NCBI GenBank assembly: GCA_016719785.1
Contig: JADJYJ010000020.1
Location: 1 to 64,000, forward strand
DNA length: 64,000 nucleotides
Reading direction: 5' to 3'
DNA from: Candidatus Amarolinea dominans
GTDB lineage: Bacteria > Chloroflexota > Anaerolineae > SSC4 > Amarolineaceae
In this document: piece by piece, positions 36,489 to 44,171 of the stretch
Numbering within the stretch: the stretch's first letter is position 1
How the letters are laid out: each line of letters opens with the position of its first letter
Position numbers and translations under genes: made by a program
Notes under the pieces: model-generated
Databases searched by the model: none
The model's input: the letters and a program-made list of their open reading frames with translations, nothing else
Told to the model about the DNA's origin: nothing

Positions 36489-37514
36489 ATGATTCGAGTG
36501 GGCATTGCCGGTGCGACCGGCTATACAGGATACGAGTTGGTGCAGATTTTGCGCCGCCATCCGCAGGTGCAGTTGGCGTGGCTGACGTCGGAGTCGAGCG
36601 CGGGCGGCCGCCTGAGCAGCGTCTTCCCCTGCCCGTGGGACGATGAACTGCTGCCGCTGGAGCAGGCGCTGCGCCAGCGGCTCGACGAGGTGGATGTGGT
36701 GTTCTTGTGCCTGCCCCACGCGGCTTCGATGGAGGCGGTGGCGCAGGTGATTGCCGCGGGCGTCAAGGCCATTGACCTGAGCGCCGATTTTCGCCTGCAG
36801 GACGCGGCCGTGTACCAGCGCTGGTACGCCCATCCCCACACCCAGGCGCAGCTCCTGGCCGAGGCGGTCTACGGCCTGCCGGAACTCTACCGGGACGCGG
36901 TGGCCGCGGCGCGACTGGTCGCCAATCCCGGCTGTTATCCTACCAGCGTGATCCTGGCCCTCGCACCCCTGGCGCGCGTGGGCCTGTTGACCGGGCGGGT
37001 GATCGCGGACTGCAAGTCGGGCGTCAGCGGCGCGGGCCGCGGGCTGCGCTTGAGCAGCCATTTTGTGGAAGCCAACGAGAATTTTGCGCCCTACAGCATC
37101 GGCCGCCAGCATCGCCATCTGCCCGAAATGGAGGAGCAACTGACGGTGCAAGCTCGCCCGGCTGCGGCCGCGTTCCAGGTGATCTTTTCGCCGCACCTGC
37201 TGCCGGTCAATCGAGGCATTCTGAGCACGATGTACGTGGAACTGCCGGAAAAGATCAGCGGCGAGGCGCTGCTCGGCCTTTATCGCGACACGTACCGGGA
37301 CGAGCCGTTCATCCACCTGCTGGGCTTGAACCAGGTGGCGACGCTGCGGCATACCGTCAACAGCAACCGCTGCGCGCTTGGCCTCAGCCCGCAGGCCGAC
37401 AATCTGCTGATTGTGACCAGCAGTATTGACAACCTGCTCAAGGGCGCCAGCGGCCAGGCGGTGCAAAACATGAATGCCATGTGGGGCCTGCCGGAGACAA
37501 CGGCGCTACTGTAA
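36489..37514 (+). CDS. argC: N-acetyl-gamma-glutamyl-phosphate reductase
   Basis: A 341-residue NADPH-dependent reductase, third step of arginine synthesis. N-terminal Rossmann motif GIAGATGYTGYELV, active-site Cys in VANPGCYPTS, KSGVSGAGRG and the C-terminal GASGQAVQNMN are all present. First structural gene of the arg operon. Its stop codon overlaps the start of an AAAGTGC-type inverted repeat. Confidence 0.97.
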   Translation: MIRVGIAGATGYTGYELVQILRRHPQVQLAWLTSESSAGGRLSSVFPCPWDDELLPLEQALRQRLDEVDVVFLCLPHAASMEAVAQVIAAGVKAIDLSADFRLQDAAVYQRWYAHPHTQAQLLAEAVYGLPELYRDAVAAARLVANPGCYPTSVILALAPLARVGLLTGRVIADCKSGVSGAGRGLRLSSHFVEANENFAPYSIGRQHRHLPEMEEQLTVQARPAAAAFQVIFSPHLLPVNRGILSTMYVELPEKISGEALLGLYRDTYRDEPFIHLLGLNQVATLRHTVNSNRCALGLSPQADNLLIVTSSIDNLLKGASGQAVQNMNAMWGLPETTALL

Positions 37515-37578
37515 GTGCAAAGTGCAGAATACAAAGTGCAAAGTGCGCCGATATGCTTTGTATTTTGCACTTTGCACT
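37514..37578. repeat. AAAGTGC-type inverted repeat between argC and argB
   Basis: A 23-base arm (37514-37536) pairs with 37556-37578 with a single mismatch (a G-T pair in RNA) around a 19-base loop. The arms are built of TGCAAAG units, the same family as the arrays at 42672-42996. Confidence 0.9.
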
Positions 37579-37619
37579 GGCCGTTCAGTGTTCGAACTTT
37601 TTTGGGAGAGGGGCGGCTC

Positions 37620-38384
37620 ATGAGTACACAAAAGCCGGTGGTGGTCATCAAGATCGGCGGCAATGAGATTGACGATGCGGCGTTCCTGGGCCGGTTCGTC
37701 GCCGCGGTGCAAGCGGTGCAGGCGGACTGCCAGCCGGTGATCGTGCATGGCGGGGGCAAGGAGATTGCAGACCTGCATCAGCGCCTGCAGGTGCCGTTCG
37801 AGATGGTGCAGGGGGTGCGGGTGACCAGCGCGGAGAGTCTGCGCCTGGTGGAAATGGTGCTGAGCGGCCTGGTCAACACGCGCGTCGTGCGCTGGCTGGT
37901 CAACCGCGGCGTCGAGGCCATCGGCCTGACCGGCGTGGATGCGGGCCTGGTGCAGGTGACGCGCTGGCAGCCGGACGGCCTCGACTTGGGCTACGTGGGC
38001 AAGGTGACGGCCGTGCGCGTCGCGCCCCTGCAGCGCCTGCTGGCCCAGGGTTTCGTGCCGGTCATTTCTCCAGTTTCCCTGGGCGAAGACGGCCAGACCT
38101 ACAACGTCAACGCGGATCACGTGGCAGCCGCGCTGGCGCACGGCCTGCAGGCCAGCCGGCTGGTCTTCGTGACCAACGTGCCCGGCGTACTGGTGGCCGG
38201 ACGTGTCGTGCGGGTTTTGACCATCGGTCAGGTCGAGGAAATGATTGGCGAAGGCATCATCACCGGCGGCATGATCCCCAAAGTGCGCAGCGCCGCCGAA
38301 GCCGTCGTCGCCGGCGTCTATCAGGCCGTCATCACCGACCTGGATGGCCTGGCCCGGACCGGCGGCACCGCGATTGTGAAATGA
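37620..38384 (+). CDS. argB: acetylglutamate kinase
   Basis: A 254-residue amino acid kinase, second step of arginine synthesis. Seen are VVVIKIGGNEID, VIVHGGGKEIAD, YNVNADHVAAALA and ITGGMIPKVRSA. The frame is open upstream through the inverted repeat, but the ATG at 37620 follows GGGAGAGGGGCGG and is the proper family start. It is ten bases before argD. Confidence 0.95.
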   Translation: MSTQKPVVVIKIGGNEIDDAAFLGRFVAAVQAVQADCQPVIVHGGGKEIADLHQRLQVPFEMVQGVRVTSAESLRLVEMVLSGLVNTRVVRWLVNRGVEAIGLTGVDAGLVQVTRWQPDGLDLGYVGKVTAVRVAPLQRLLAQGFVPVISPVSLGEDGQTYNVNADHVAAALAHGLQASRLVFVTNVPGVLVAGRVVRVLTIGQVEEMIGEGIITGGMIPKVRSAAEAVVAGVYQAVITDLDGLARTGGTAIVK

Positions 38385-38394
38385 GGGGGTTTCC

Positions 38395-39576
38395 ATGGAC
38401 GACATCATTCAGACCGAACACGACTATCTCTTGCAGGTTTATGCCCGGCCCGACATCGTTTTCACGGGCGGACAAGGCTCCACGCTCTACGACAGCCGCG
38501 GCAACGCGTACCTGGACTGCGTGGCGGGCATTGCGGTCAACGCGCTGGGCTATGCGGACCCGGAACTGACCGCGGTGGCGCAGCAGGCCGCGGGCGGGCT
38601 GTGGCATGTCAGCAACCTGTATCACACCGCGCCGGTCGCACGCCTGGCGAAGCTGTTGGTCGAAACCAGTGGTTTTGCGCAGCGCGTGCATTTCAGCCTG
38701 TGCGGCGCCAGCGCCAACGAAGGCGCGTTCAAGTTTGCCCGTAAGTACGGCCGTACGCGGCATGGCGAGGGCAAGTTCCACATCGTCTCCTTCAGCAACG
38801 CGTTCCACGGCCGCCTGTTCGGCTCATTGGCCGCCACGCCCCGCCCCAAGTACCAGCAGGCCTTCGAGCCGCTGATGCCCGGCGTGCGCGTGGCCGAGTT
38901 CAACAACCTTGCCAGCGCGGCCGCGGCCATTCAGGATGACGTGTGCGCGGTGATCGTGGAGCCGCTGCAAGGGGAGGGCGGCATTCATTCCGCGACGCCT
39001 GAATTCCTGCAAGGACTGCGTGACCTATGCAACGCGCACGATGCACTGCTGATTTTCGACGAGGTGCAGTGCGGATTGGGCCGCACCGGCACGCTGTGGG
39101 CCTGGCATGACAGCGGCGTGGCGCCCGACCTGCTGACCAGCGCCAAGCCGTTGGCTGGCGGCCTGCCCATGGGCGCGATCCTGATGACCCAGCGCGTGGC
39201 GGACGTGATGGCCGTGGGCGATCATGCCAGCACCTTTGCCGGCGGGCCGTTCGTGGCGACCGTGGCCGAGGCGGTGGTGCGCCGCATCAGTCAACCGGCC
39301 TTCCTGGCCGAGGTGCGGCGCAAGGGTGAGGTTCTCAAGGAGCGGCTGGAGGAGATCAACTCGCCTCACGTGCTGGATGTGCGCGGTCGGGGCCTTTTGC
39401 TCGGCTTGCAGCTCGACATCCCGGCCGGCGATGTGGTCAAGGCCGGTTTCGCGCACGGCCTGGTGCTGATCAACGCCGGGCCGGATGTGCTGCGCCTGGC
39501 GCCGCCGCTGGTCATCACCGACGCCGAGCTAGACACCGTGGTCGAGCGCCTGGACGCGATTCTGAAGACATGGTAG
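38395..39576 (+). CDS. argD: acetylornithine aminotransferase
   Basis: A 393-residue class III PLP aminotransferase, fourth step of arginine synthesis. Seen are LYDSRGNAYLDCVAGIAVNA, CGASANEGAFKFARKYG, the cofactor aspartate in LLIFDEVQCGLGRTG and the Schiff-base Lys in LTSAKPLAGGLPMG. Family members can also act on succinyldiaminopimelate; the operon supports the arginine role. Confidence 0.93.
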   Translation: MDDIIQTEHDYLLQVYARPDIVFTGGQGSTLYDSRGNAYLDCVAGIAVNALGYADPELTAVAQQAAGGLWHVSNLYHTAPVARLAKLLVETSGFAQRVHFSLCGASANEGAFKFARKYGRTRHGEGKFHIVSFSNAFHGRLFGSLAATPRPKYQQAFEPLMPGVRVAEFNNLASAAAAIQDDVCAVIVEPLQGEGGIHSATPEFLQGLRDLCNAHDALLIFDEVQCGLGRTGTLWAWHDSGVAPDLLTSAKPLAGGLPMGAILMTQRVADVMAVGDHASTFAGGPFVATVAEAVVRRISQPAFLAEVRRKGEVLKERLEEINSPHVLDVRGRGLLLGLQLDIPAGDVVKAGFAHGLVLINAGPDVLRLAPPLVITDAELDTVVERLDAILKTW

Positions 39577-39680
39577 CGGCGGAACGCCCCTTCGTCCCGA
39601 ATTCATTCGGCGGAGATCGGTCGGCGCAGGCCGACCTGGCGGCGGAACGCCCATTAGCCCCGAATTCATTCGGGGTTAGA
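39576..39680 (+). repeat. two-copy direct repeat with short hairpins between argD and argA
   Basis: GGCGGAACGCCC followed by CCCGAATTCATTCGG occurs twice. Each copy can fold at CCCGAAT-TC-ATTCGGG. It keeps a reading frame that would extend argA upstream, but that extension is repeat only. Confidence 0.85.
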
Positions 39681-40253
39681 ATGGCCATACGGCCGGCGCA
39701 GGCCGCAGATGCGGCCGCAATGTCCGCGTTGGTCGAGCAGTTTGCCGCGCAGAACCTGATGCTGCCGCGCAGCGCCGCGCAGATTTTGCGCGCTCTGCCT
39801 GATTTCCTGGTGGCGGTTGAGATAACCGTCGGGCCGGATGGCGCGGGCGAGCGGGTGGTGGGCTGCGGTTCACTGGCCGCGCTGGCGGCTGACCTGGCGG
39901 AGGTGCGCTCGCTGGCGGTGGACGCCAGCCAGCACGGCAACGGCCTGGGCGGCCTGTTGGTGGGCAAGCTGCTCGATCTGGCGCTGGCGCGCGGTTTTCG
40001 CCAGGTCTGCGCGCTGACCCTGCGCCCGCGCTTCTTCGAGCGCTTGGGCTTCGAGGCCGTGGACCGCTGGAGCATCTCGCCCAAGGTGTGGCAGGAGTGC
40101 ATCTATTGCCCGAAATTCCATCGCTGCGACGAAGTGGCCATGCTGCTGACGTTGCCCGAAATAGCGGCCGCGCCGGTGATCACAGCCCCGGCGGCCCGCA
40201 ATGGCCTGCTCAAGCGTCTGATCTTGGCGCCGGTCAATGTGAAATTCTTCTGA
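39681..40253 (+). CDS. argA: GNAT acetyltransferase, short ArgA-like N-acetylglutamate synthase
   Basis: A 190-residue GNAT protein. Acetyl-CoA-binding motif A is seen as VRSLAVDASQHGNGLGGLLVG. The C-terminal ECIYCPKFHRCDEVAM matches the Cys-rich end of short ArgA-type N-acetylglutamate synthases. It would supply the first arginine intermediate, consistent with its place between argD and carA. ATG 39681 is chosen; the upstream frame is the repeat. No ribosome site is obvious, so coupling with argD is likely. Confidence 0.8.
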   Translation: MAIRPAQAADAAAMSALVEQFAAQNLMLPRSAAQILRALPDFLVAVEITVGPDGAGERVVGCGSLAALAADLAEVRSLAVDASQHGNGLGGLLVGKLLDLALARGFRQVCALTLRPRFFERLGFEAVDRWSISPKVWQECIYCPKFHRCDEVAMLLTLPEIAAAPVITAPAARNGLLKRLILAPVNVKFF

Positions 40254-40279
40254 GCACCGGTTATGCCCCGACGGAAAGG

Positions 40280-40306
40280 ATGAAAGCTATGAAAGCTATG
40301 AAAGCC
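40280..40306 (+). repeat. three tandem ATGAAAGC(T/C) units at the carA start
   Basis: Three 9-base units each begin with ATG in the same frame, giving MKAMKAMKA. Slippage changes the N-terminus by three residues without a frameshift. AAGGA lies best for the second ATG (40289). Confidence 0.9.
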
Positions 40307-41416
40307 ATACTGGCCCTGGAAGATGGAACGATTCTGCACGGTGAGGGCTTCGGCGCCGTCGCCACGGCCGTGGCCGAGGTGGTTTTCAACACGAGCATGA
40401 CCGGCTACCAGGAGGTGCTGACGGACCCGTCGTACCACGGGCAGATGGTCGTGATGACCGCCTCGCACATCGGCAATGTGGGGGTCAACGCGGAGGATGT
40501 CGAATCGAGCCGGCCGTGGGTGCAGGGCTTCATCGTGCGCGAAATCAGCCCGCTGGTATCGAACTGGCGCGCCACCGAATCGCTGCCGGCCTACCTGGCG
40601 CGCCACGGCATTCCCGGCATCAGCGAAATTGACACACGCAGCCTCACCCGTCACCTGCGCACGGCCGGGGTGCTGAAGGGCGCGCTTGCGACCGATGGAA
40701 CGCCCGCGGCGCGTCTGGTGGAACTGGCGCAGCGTTGGGCCGGGCTGGATGGCCGCGACCTGGTCAAAGAGGTGACCTGCGCTCATCCGCACACCTGGGA
40801 AGAAGGCGCCGCGCCGGCCTGGGAGCTTGCCCAGGCGCATGCGGTCGCGGTTGGCGCGCCGCTGGTCGTGGCATACGACTTTGGCAGCAAATGGAACATC
40901 CTGCGCCGCCTCACCAGCTACGGCTGCCGCGTGGTGGTGGTTCCGGCTGATACGCCGGCCGACGAGGTGCTGGCGCTGGCGCCGGCCGGCATTTTCCTCT
41001 CCAACGGGCCGGGCGACCCCGCGGCCGTGACCTATGCGGCAGCGGCGGTCAGGCGCTTCCTGACAACCGACATCCCGCTCTTCGGCATCTGCCTGGGGCA
41101 CCAGATTCTGGGTTTGGCGTTGGGCGGCCGCACCTACAAGCTCAAGTTCGGGCACCACGGCGGCAATCAGCCGGTCAAGGACCTGGTCAGCGGCCGGGTG
41201 CAGATCACCAGTCAGAATCATAACTACGCGGTGGCCCCGGACAGCTTGCCCCCTGAGGTCGAAGTCACGCACTGGAATCTGAACGACGGCACGGTTGAGG
41301 GGCTGCGCCTCAAGGATCGTCCCGTTTTTTCGGTGCAGTATCACCCCGAAGCCAGCCCCGGCCCGCACGATGCGGATGAACTGTTCGCCCGCTTCGTGAC
41401 CGCGCTGGCGCACTAG
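40289..41416 (+). CDS. carA: carbamoyl-phosphate synthase small subunit
   Basis: A 375-residue glutamine amidotransferase subunit that supplies ammonia to CarB for carbamoyl phosphate. Seen are LEDGTILHGEGFGA, FNTSMTGYQEVLTDPSY, the nucleophile Cys in PLFGICLGHQILGLALG, GHHGGNQPV and the final YHPEASPGPHD with the catalytic His-Glu pair. carB is not in the window. Placement in the arg operon fits the arginine/pyrimidine branch point. Confidence 0.96.
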   Translation: MKAMKAILALEDGTILHGEGFGAVATAVAEVVFNTSMTGYQEVLTDPSYHGQMVVMTASHIGNVGVNAEDVESSRPWVQGFIVREISPLVSNWRATESLPAYLARHGIPGISEIDTRSLTRHLRTAGVLKGALATDGTPAARLVELAQRWAGLDGRDLVKEVTCAHPHTWEEGAAPAWELAQAHAVAVGAPLVVAYDFGSKWNILRRLTSYGCRVVVVPADTPADEVLALAPAGIFLSNGPGDPAAVTYAAAAVRRFLTTDIPLFGICLGHQILGLALGGRTYKLKFGHHGGNQPVKDLVSGRVQITSQNHNYAVAPDSLPPEVEVTHWNLNDGTVEGLRLKDRPVFSVQYHPEASPGPHDADELFARFVTALAH

Positions 41417-41418
41417 CG

Positions 41419-42036
41419 GTGCCCGGCATGTGGCTCTATCTGCTTCAGGGCATCGGTTTCGGGCTGGCCGCCGCGGCGCAGCCCGGGCCGTTCCAGGCCT
41501 ACCTGCTGTCGCAGACCATGCAAAATGGCTGGCGGCGTACGCTGCCCGCGGCCTTTGCTCCGCTCATCAGCGACGGCCCCATCATCCTGTTGGTGCTCTT
41601 GCTGCTCAGCCGCATACCGGCCTGGCTGCAGCGCGGCCTCTACCTGGCCGGTGGACTTTTCATCCTCTACCTGGCCTGGGGCGCCTGGCGGGCCTGGCGT
41701 TCGTTCGACGCCTCGCGCTGGCAGCGGGTTGGCCCCAGCCAGCGGCAGAGCGTGTGGCACGCCGCCTTGATGAACGCGCTCAACCCCGGCCCGTACATCT
41801 ACTGGAGCCTCGTCACCGGCCCCATCCTGCTCAGCGGCTGGCAGGAAGCGCCCATCTCAGGTGCTGCCTTCCTGTTCGGATTCTACGCAACCCTGGTCGG
41901 CGCGCTGGCGGGAATCACCCTGCTTTTCGGCCTGGCGCGACCGCTCGGCCCGCAAATCAACCGTACCCTTCTCGGCATCTCCGCGCTGGCGCTCTTGGCC
42001 TTTGGTTTGCTTCAGGTTTATCGTGGGCTTGGCTGA
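41419..42036 (+). CDS. LysE/RhtB-family amino acid exporter
   Basis: A 205-residue membrane protein with about six helices. The N-terminal GIGFGLAAAAQPGPFQAYLL and ALMNALNPGPYIYWSLV are the paired family motifs. It begins two bases after carA, so it is the last gene of the arg operon, and arginine or a related amino acid is the obvious candidate cargo. Start GTG 41419 or ATG 41428. Confidence 0.82.
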   Translation: MPGMWLYLLQGIGFGLAAAAQPGPFQAYLLSQTMQNGWRRTLPAAFAPLISDGPIILLVLLLLSRIPAWLQRGLYLAGGLFILYLAWGAWRAWRSFDASRWQRVGPSQRQSVWHAALMNALNPGPYIYWSLVTGPILLSGWQEAPISGAAFLFGFYATLVGALAGITLLFGLARPLGPQINRTLLGISALALLAFGLLQVYRGLG

Positions 42037-42067
42037 CGTGTACCCCATCTCTGGGGGCCTACGGAAA

Positions 42068-42658
42068 TCACGCGCTCAACGTGCCTTTAGTTGACGGCAC
42101 CCCCTGCCGCCGCGGGTCGAGTTGGGTGGCTGCGTCGAGGGCGCGGCCAAAGGCCTTGAACAGGGCCTCCACCTGGTGATGATCGTTGCGGCCATAGAGC
42201 ACGCGGGCGTGCAGGTTCAAGCGGCCGTGAATCGCCACCGCCTCGAAGAAATGGGGGATCAGGTCGGTGCCCAGTTGCCCCACCCGCGGCGTGTGCCAGG
42301 TTGCGTCTACCACGCAGTAGGGGCGCCCCCCCAGGTCAATCGCCACAAAACCGAGCGCCTCATCCATCGGCACAAAGCTGTGCGCCGTGCGCACCAACCC
42401 CTGCCGATCGCCCAGCGCCTGGTCGAGCGCCTTGCCCAGGCAGATGCCAACATCCTCCACCGTGTGATGCTCATCCACCTGCAGATCACCCTGCGCCGTA
42501 ACCGTCAGATCGAACAGCCCGTGCCCCGCGAAAAGCGCCAGCATGTGATCGAGAAAGCCGACGCCCGTCTGCCCCGCAAAACGACCCTGGCCGTCCACCT
42601 CCAATTTCAGGACAACGTCCGTCTCGTTCGTCCTGCGCTTGATTTCACCTGTCCGCAT
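42068..42658 (-). CDS. hisB: imidazoleglycerol-phosphate dehydratase
   Basis: A 196-residue HisB, sixth step of histidine synthesis. The metal-binding motifs are FLDHMLALFAGHG, DEHHTVEDVGICLG, HFFEAVAIHGRLNLH and GRNDHHQVEALFKA. ATG 42658 follows AGGGAGG at five bases; the upstream frame is repeat DNA. It converges with the arg operon and is separated from the other his genes by a plus-strand HAD gene. Confidence 0.96.
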   Translation of the reverse strand: MRTGEIKRRTNETDVVLKLEVDGQGRFAGQTGVGFLDHMLALFAGHGLFDLTVTAQGDLQVDEHHTVEDVGICLGKALDQALGDRQGLVRTAHSFVPMDEALGFVAIDLGGRPYCVVDATWHTPRVGQLGTDLIPHFFEAVAIHGRLNLHARVLYGRNDHHQVEALFKAFGRALDAATQLDPRRQGVPSTKGTLSA

Positions 42659-42671
42659 GAATACCTCCCTT

Positions 42672-42780
42672 AGGAAGTGCAAAATACAAAGTGTAAAGTG
42701 CAAAGCATCGTCGTGCTTCGCGACCTGGCGCTCAAAAGTTAGTGCAAAGTACAAAATACAAAGTGCAAAACATCGAGGCG
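42672..42780. repeat. AAAGTGC-type repeat block upstream of hisB
   Basis: Two imperfect copies of a unit made of AAAGTGC, AAAATAC and AAAGCATCG or AAAACATCG segments. Their orientation is opposite to the TGCACTTT array at 42856-42996, so the two blocks can pair. Confidence 0.85.
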
Positions 42781-42855
42781 AACCGTGACTTGGCGTTCAC
42801 GCCGTCTTGCTGGCGATCCTTCAACGTTCTGTGTTCGGCGTCCTCACGTGCGCCC

Positions 42856-42996
42856 TGCACTCTGCACTCTGCGCCTTGCACTCTGCGTTTTGCGCTTTGC
42901 CCTCTGCGCTTTGCCCTCTGCGCTTTGCCCTCTGCGCTTTGCCCTCTGCGCTTTGCCCTCTGCGCTTTGCCCTCTGCACTTTGCACTTTGTACTTT
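42856..42996 (+). repeat. heptamer-based tandem array (TGCGCTTTGCCCTC x6)
   Basis: Six perfect 14-base units at 42891-42974 flanked by degenerate heptamers TGCACTC and TGCACTT. All follow TGC-N-(C/T)-T-(C/T). It ends just before the HAD gene and supplies its apparent -35. Confidence 0.95.
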
Positions 42997-43008
42997 CGCG
43001 ATTACACT
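42981..43008 (+). promoter_or_regulatory. promoter of the HAD gene, -35 made by the repeat
   Basis: TTGCAC (42981-42986), 16-base spacer, TACACT (43003-43008). The ATG at 43015 is six bases after the -10, so the message would be leaderless. Confidence 0.45.
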
Positions 43009-43014
43009 ACCCCT

Positions 43015-44127
43015 ATGCCATTACCACCACTTTTGATCTTCGACATGGACGGCGTTCTGGTGGACGTCCGTTCTTCCTATCGCGCCGTCGTGATCCAAAC
43101 CGTGCAATTTTACCTGGGCGACTGCCTGGGCCTGAACTTGACGCCGGGTCTGGTGACGCCGGCCCTGGTTGAAACCTGCAAGCTTATGGGCGGCTTCAAC
43201 AACGATTGGGACTTGACCGCCGGCCTCATTGGCTACTTTCTGGCGCAACTGCCGCCGCTGGCCGAGCCGCCTGCACCCCTGCCTGACCTGGACGCCATCC
43301 TGGCCTATCTGGCGCAAATCCCGATTCCAGTCAACGCCGCCGCACATCTGCAAGCAGCCGCTGACCGCCTCGATTCCCTGACTGGCCCGGTGCGCCAGGC
43401 CGGCGGCGGACTGCCTGGCCTGCGCCAGGTCATGGGCGCCCGCAATCAACACCTGGTGTTCTACGCCGGCGACCTGACGACAACCAACCTCGTCCTACGC
43501 CTGTTCCAGGAAATTTATTTCGGCCCGACGCTGTTCACACACTTTTTTGCGGTCGCGCCCCGTTTCCGACGCACAGCCGGTCTGGTTGAGACGGAAACGC
43601 CGCTGGTCAGCCCCGCGACGCTGGCCGCGCTGGCGCGCGATCATCGCCTGGGCATTGCCACCGGCCGTCCGCGTGCCGAAGCCGCCTACGCGCTGCACCG
43701 GCTGGGTCTGGCCTCTTTCTTCGAGGTCTGCGTCACGCATGACGATGTGGTTGCGGCCGAGGCGGCCGCCGCGGCCGCCGGCGCGCCCGCTCGCCTGGGC
43801 AAACCGTCCCCCTGGCCGCTGCTCGCTGCCAGCGCGCAACTCGATCCCGGCGGTTCCCTGGCGGCCGCTTACCTGGGCGATACGCCGGACGACATGCTGG
43901 CCGCACAACGTGCGCGCAAGGAACGCTCTTTCCTCGCCATCGGCATCAGCGTCACGGGTGGCGAGGCCCTGGCCGCCCACCTGCTGGCGGCCGGCGCAGA
44001 TTTCACCGTGCGCTCGGTGGACGACCTGCGAACCGGCGCGACAATCGTTCCCGTAGGTCCGGCCTCCTGGCCGGACGACGTTGGACGAGAGAAGCAAACT
44101 CTGCCGCCGACAGCGCCGTCACCGTAA
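43015..44127 (+). CDS. HAD-family phosphatase
   Basis: A 370-residue HAD hydrolase. Motif I is LLIFDMDGVLVD, motif II lies in LGIATGRPR and motif III/IV is seen as RLGKPSPWPLL and AAYLGDTPDDMLAA. The cap region between residues 60 and 210 is large. Its place between hisB and hisC invites a role as histidinol-phosphate phosphatase, otherwise missing from this cluster, but that is inference. The only start consistent with the family is the ATG right after the repeat array. Confidence 0.75.
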   Translation: MPLPPLLIFDMDGVLVDVRSSYRAVVIQTVQFYLGDCLGLNLTPGLVTPALVETCKLMGGFNNDWDLTAGLIGYFLAQLPPLAEPPAPLPDLDAILAYLAQIPIPVNAAAHLQAAADRLDSLTGPVRQAGGGLPGLRQVMGARNQHLVFYAGDLTTTNLVLRLFQEIYFGPTLFTHFFAVAPRFRRTAGLVETETPLVSPATLAALARDHRLGIATGRPRAEAAYALHRLGLASFFEVCVTHDDVVAAEAAAAAAGAPARLGKPSPWPLLAASAQLDPGGSLAAAYLGDTPDDMLAAQRARKERSFLAIGISVTGGEALAAHLLAAGADFTVRSVDDLRTGATIVPVGPASWPDDVGREKQTLPPTAPSP

Positions 44128-44171
44128 CGCCAGCCTCCGGCTTGCATCGTTGGCGCCATGCGCCGGGACCG

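Noticed and set aside
42856..42996. CRISPR array
   Set aside because: Repeats are contiguous 7- or 14-base units without spacers, and no cas genes are nearby.
42742..43014. 91-residue N-terminal extension of the HAD protein
   Set aside because: It is entirely the heptamer repeat read as protein; family homology starts at the ATG at 43015.
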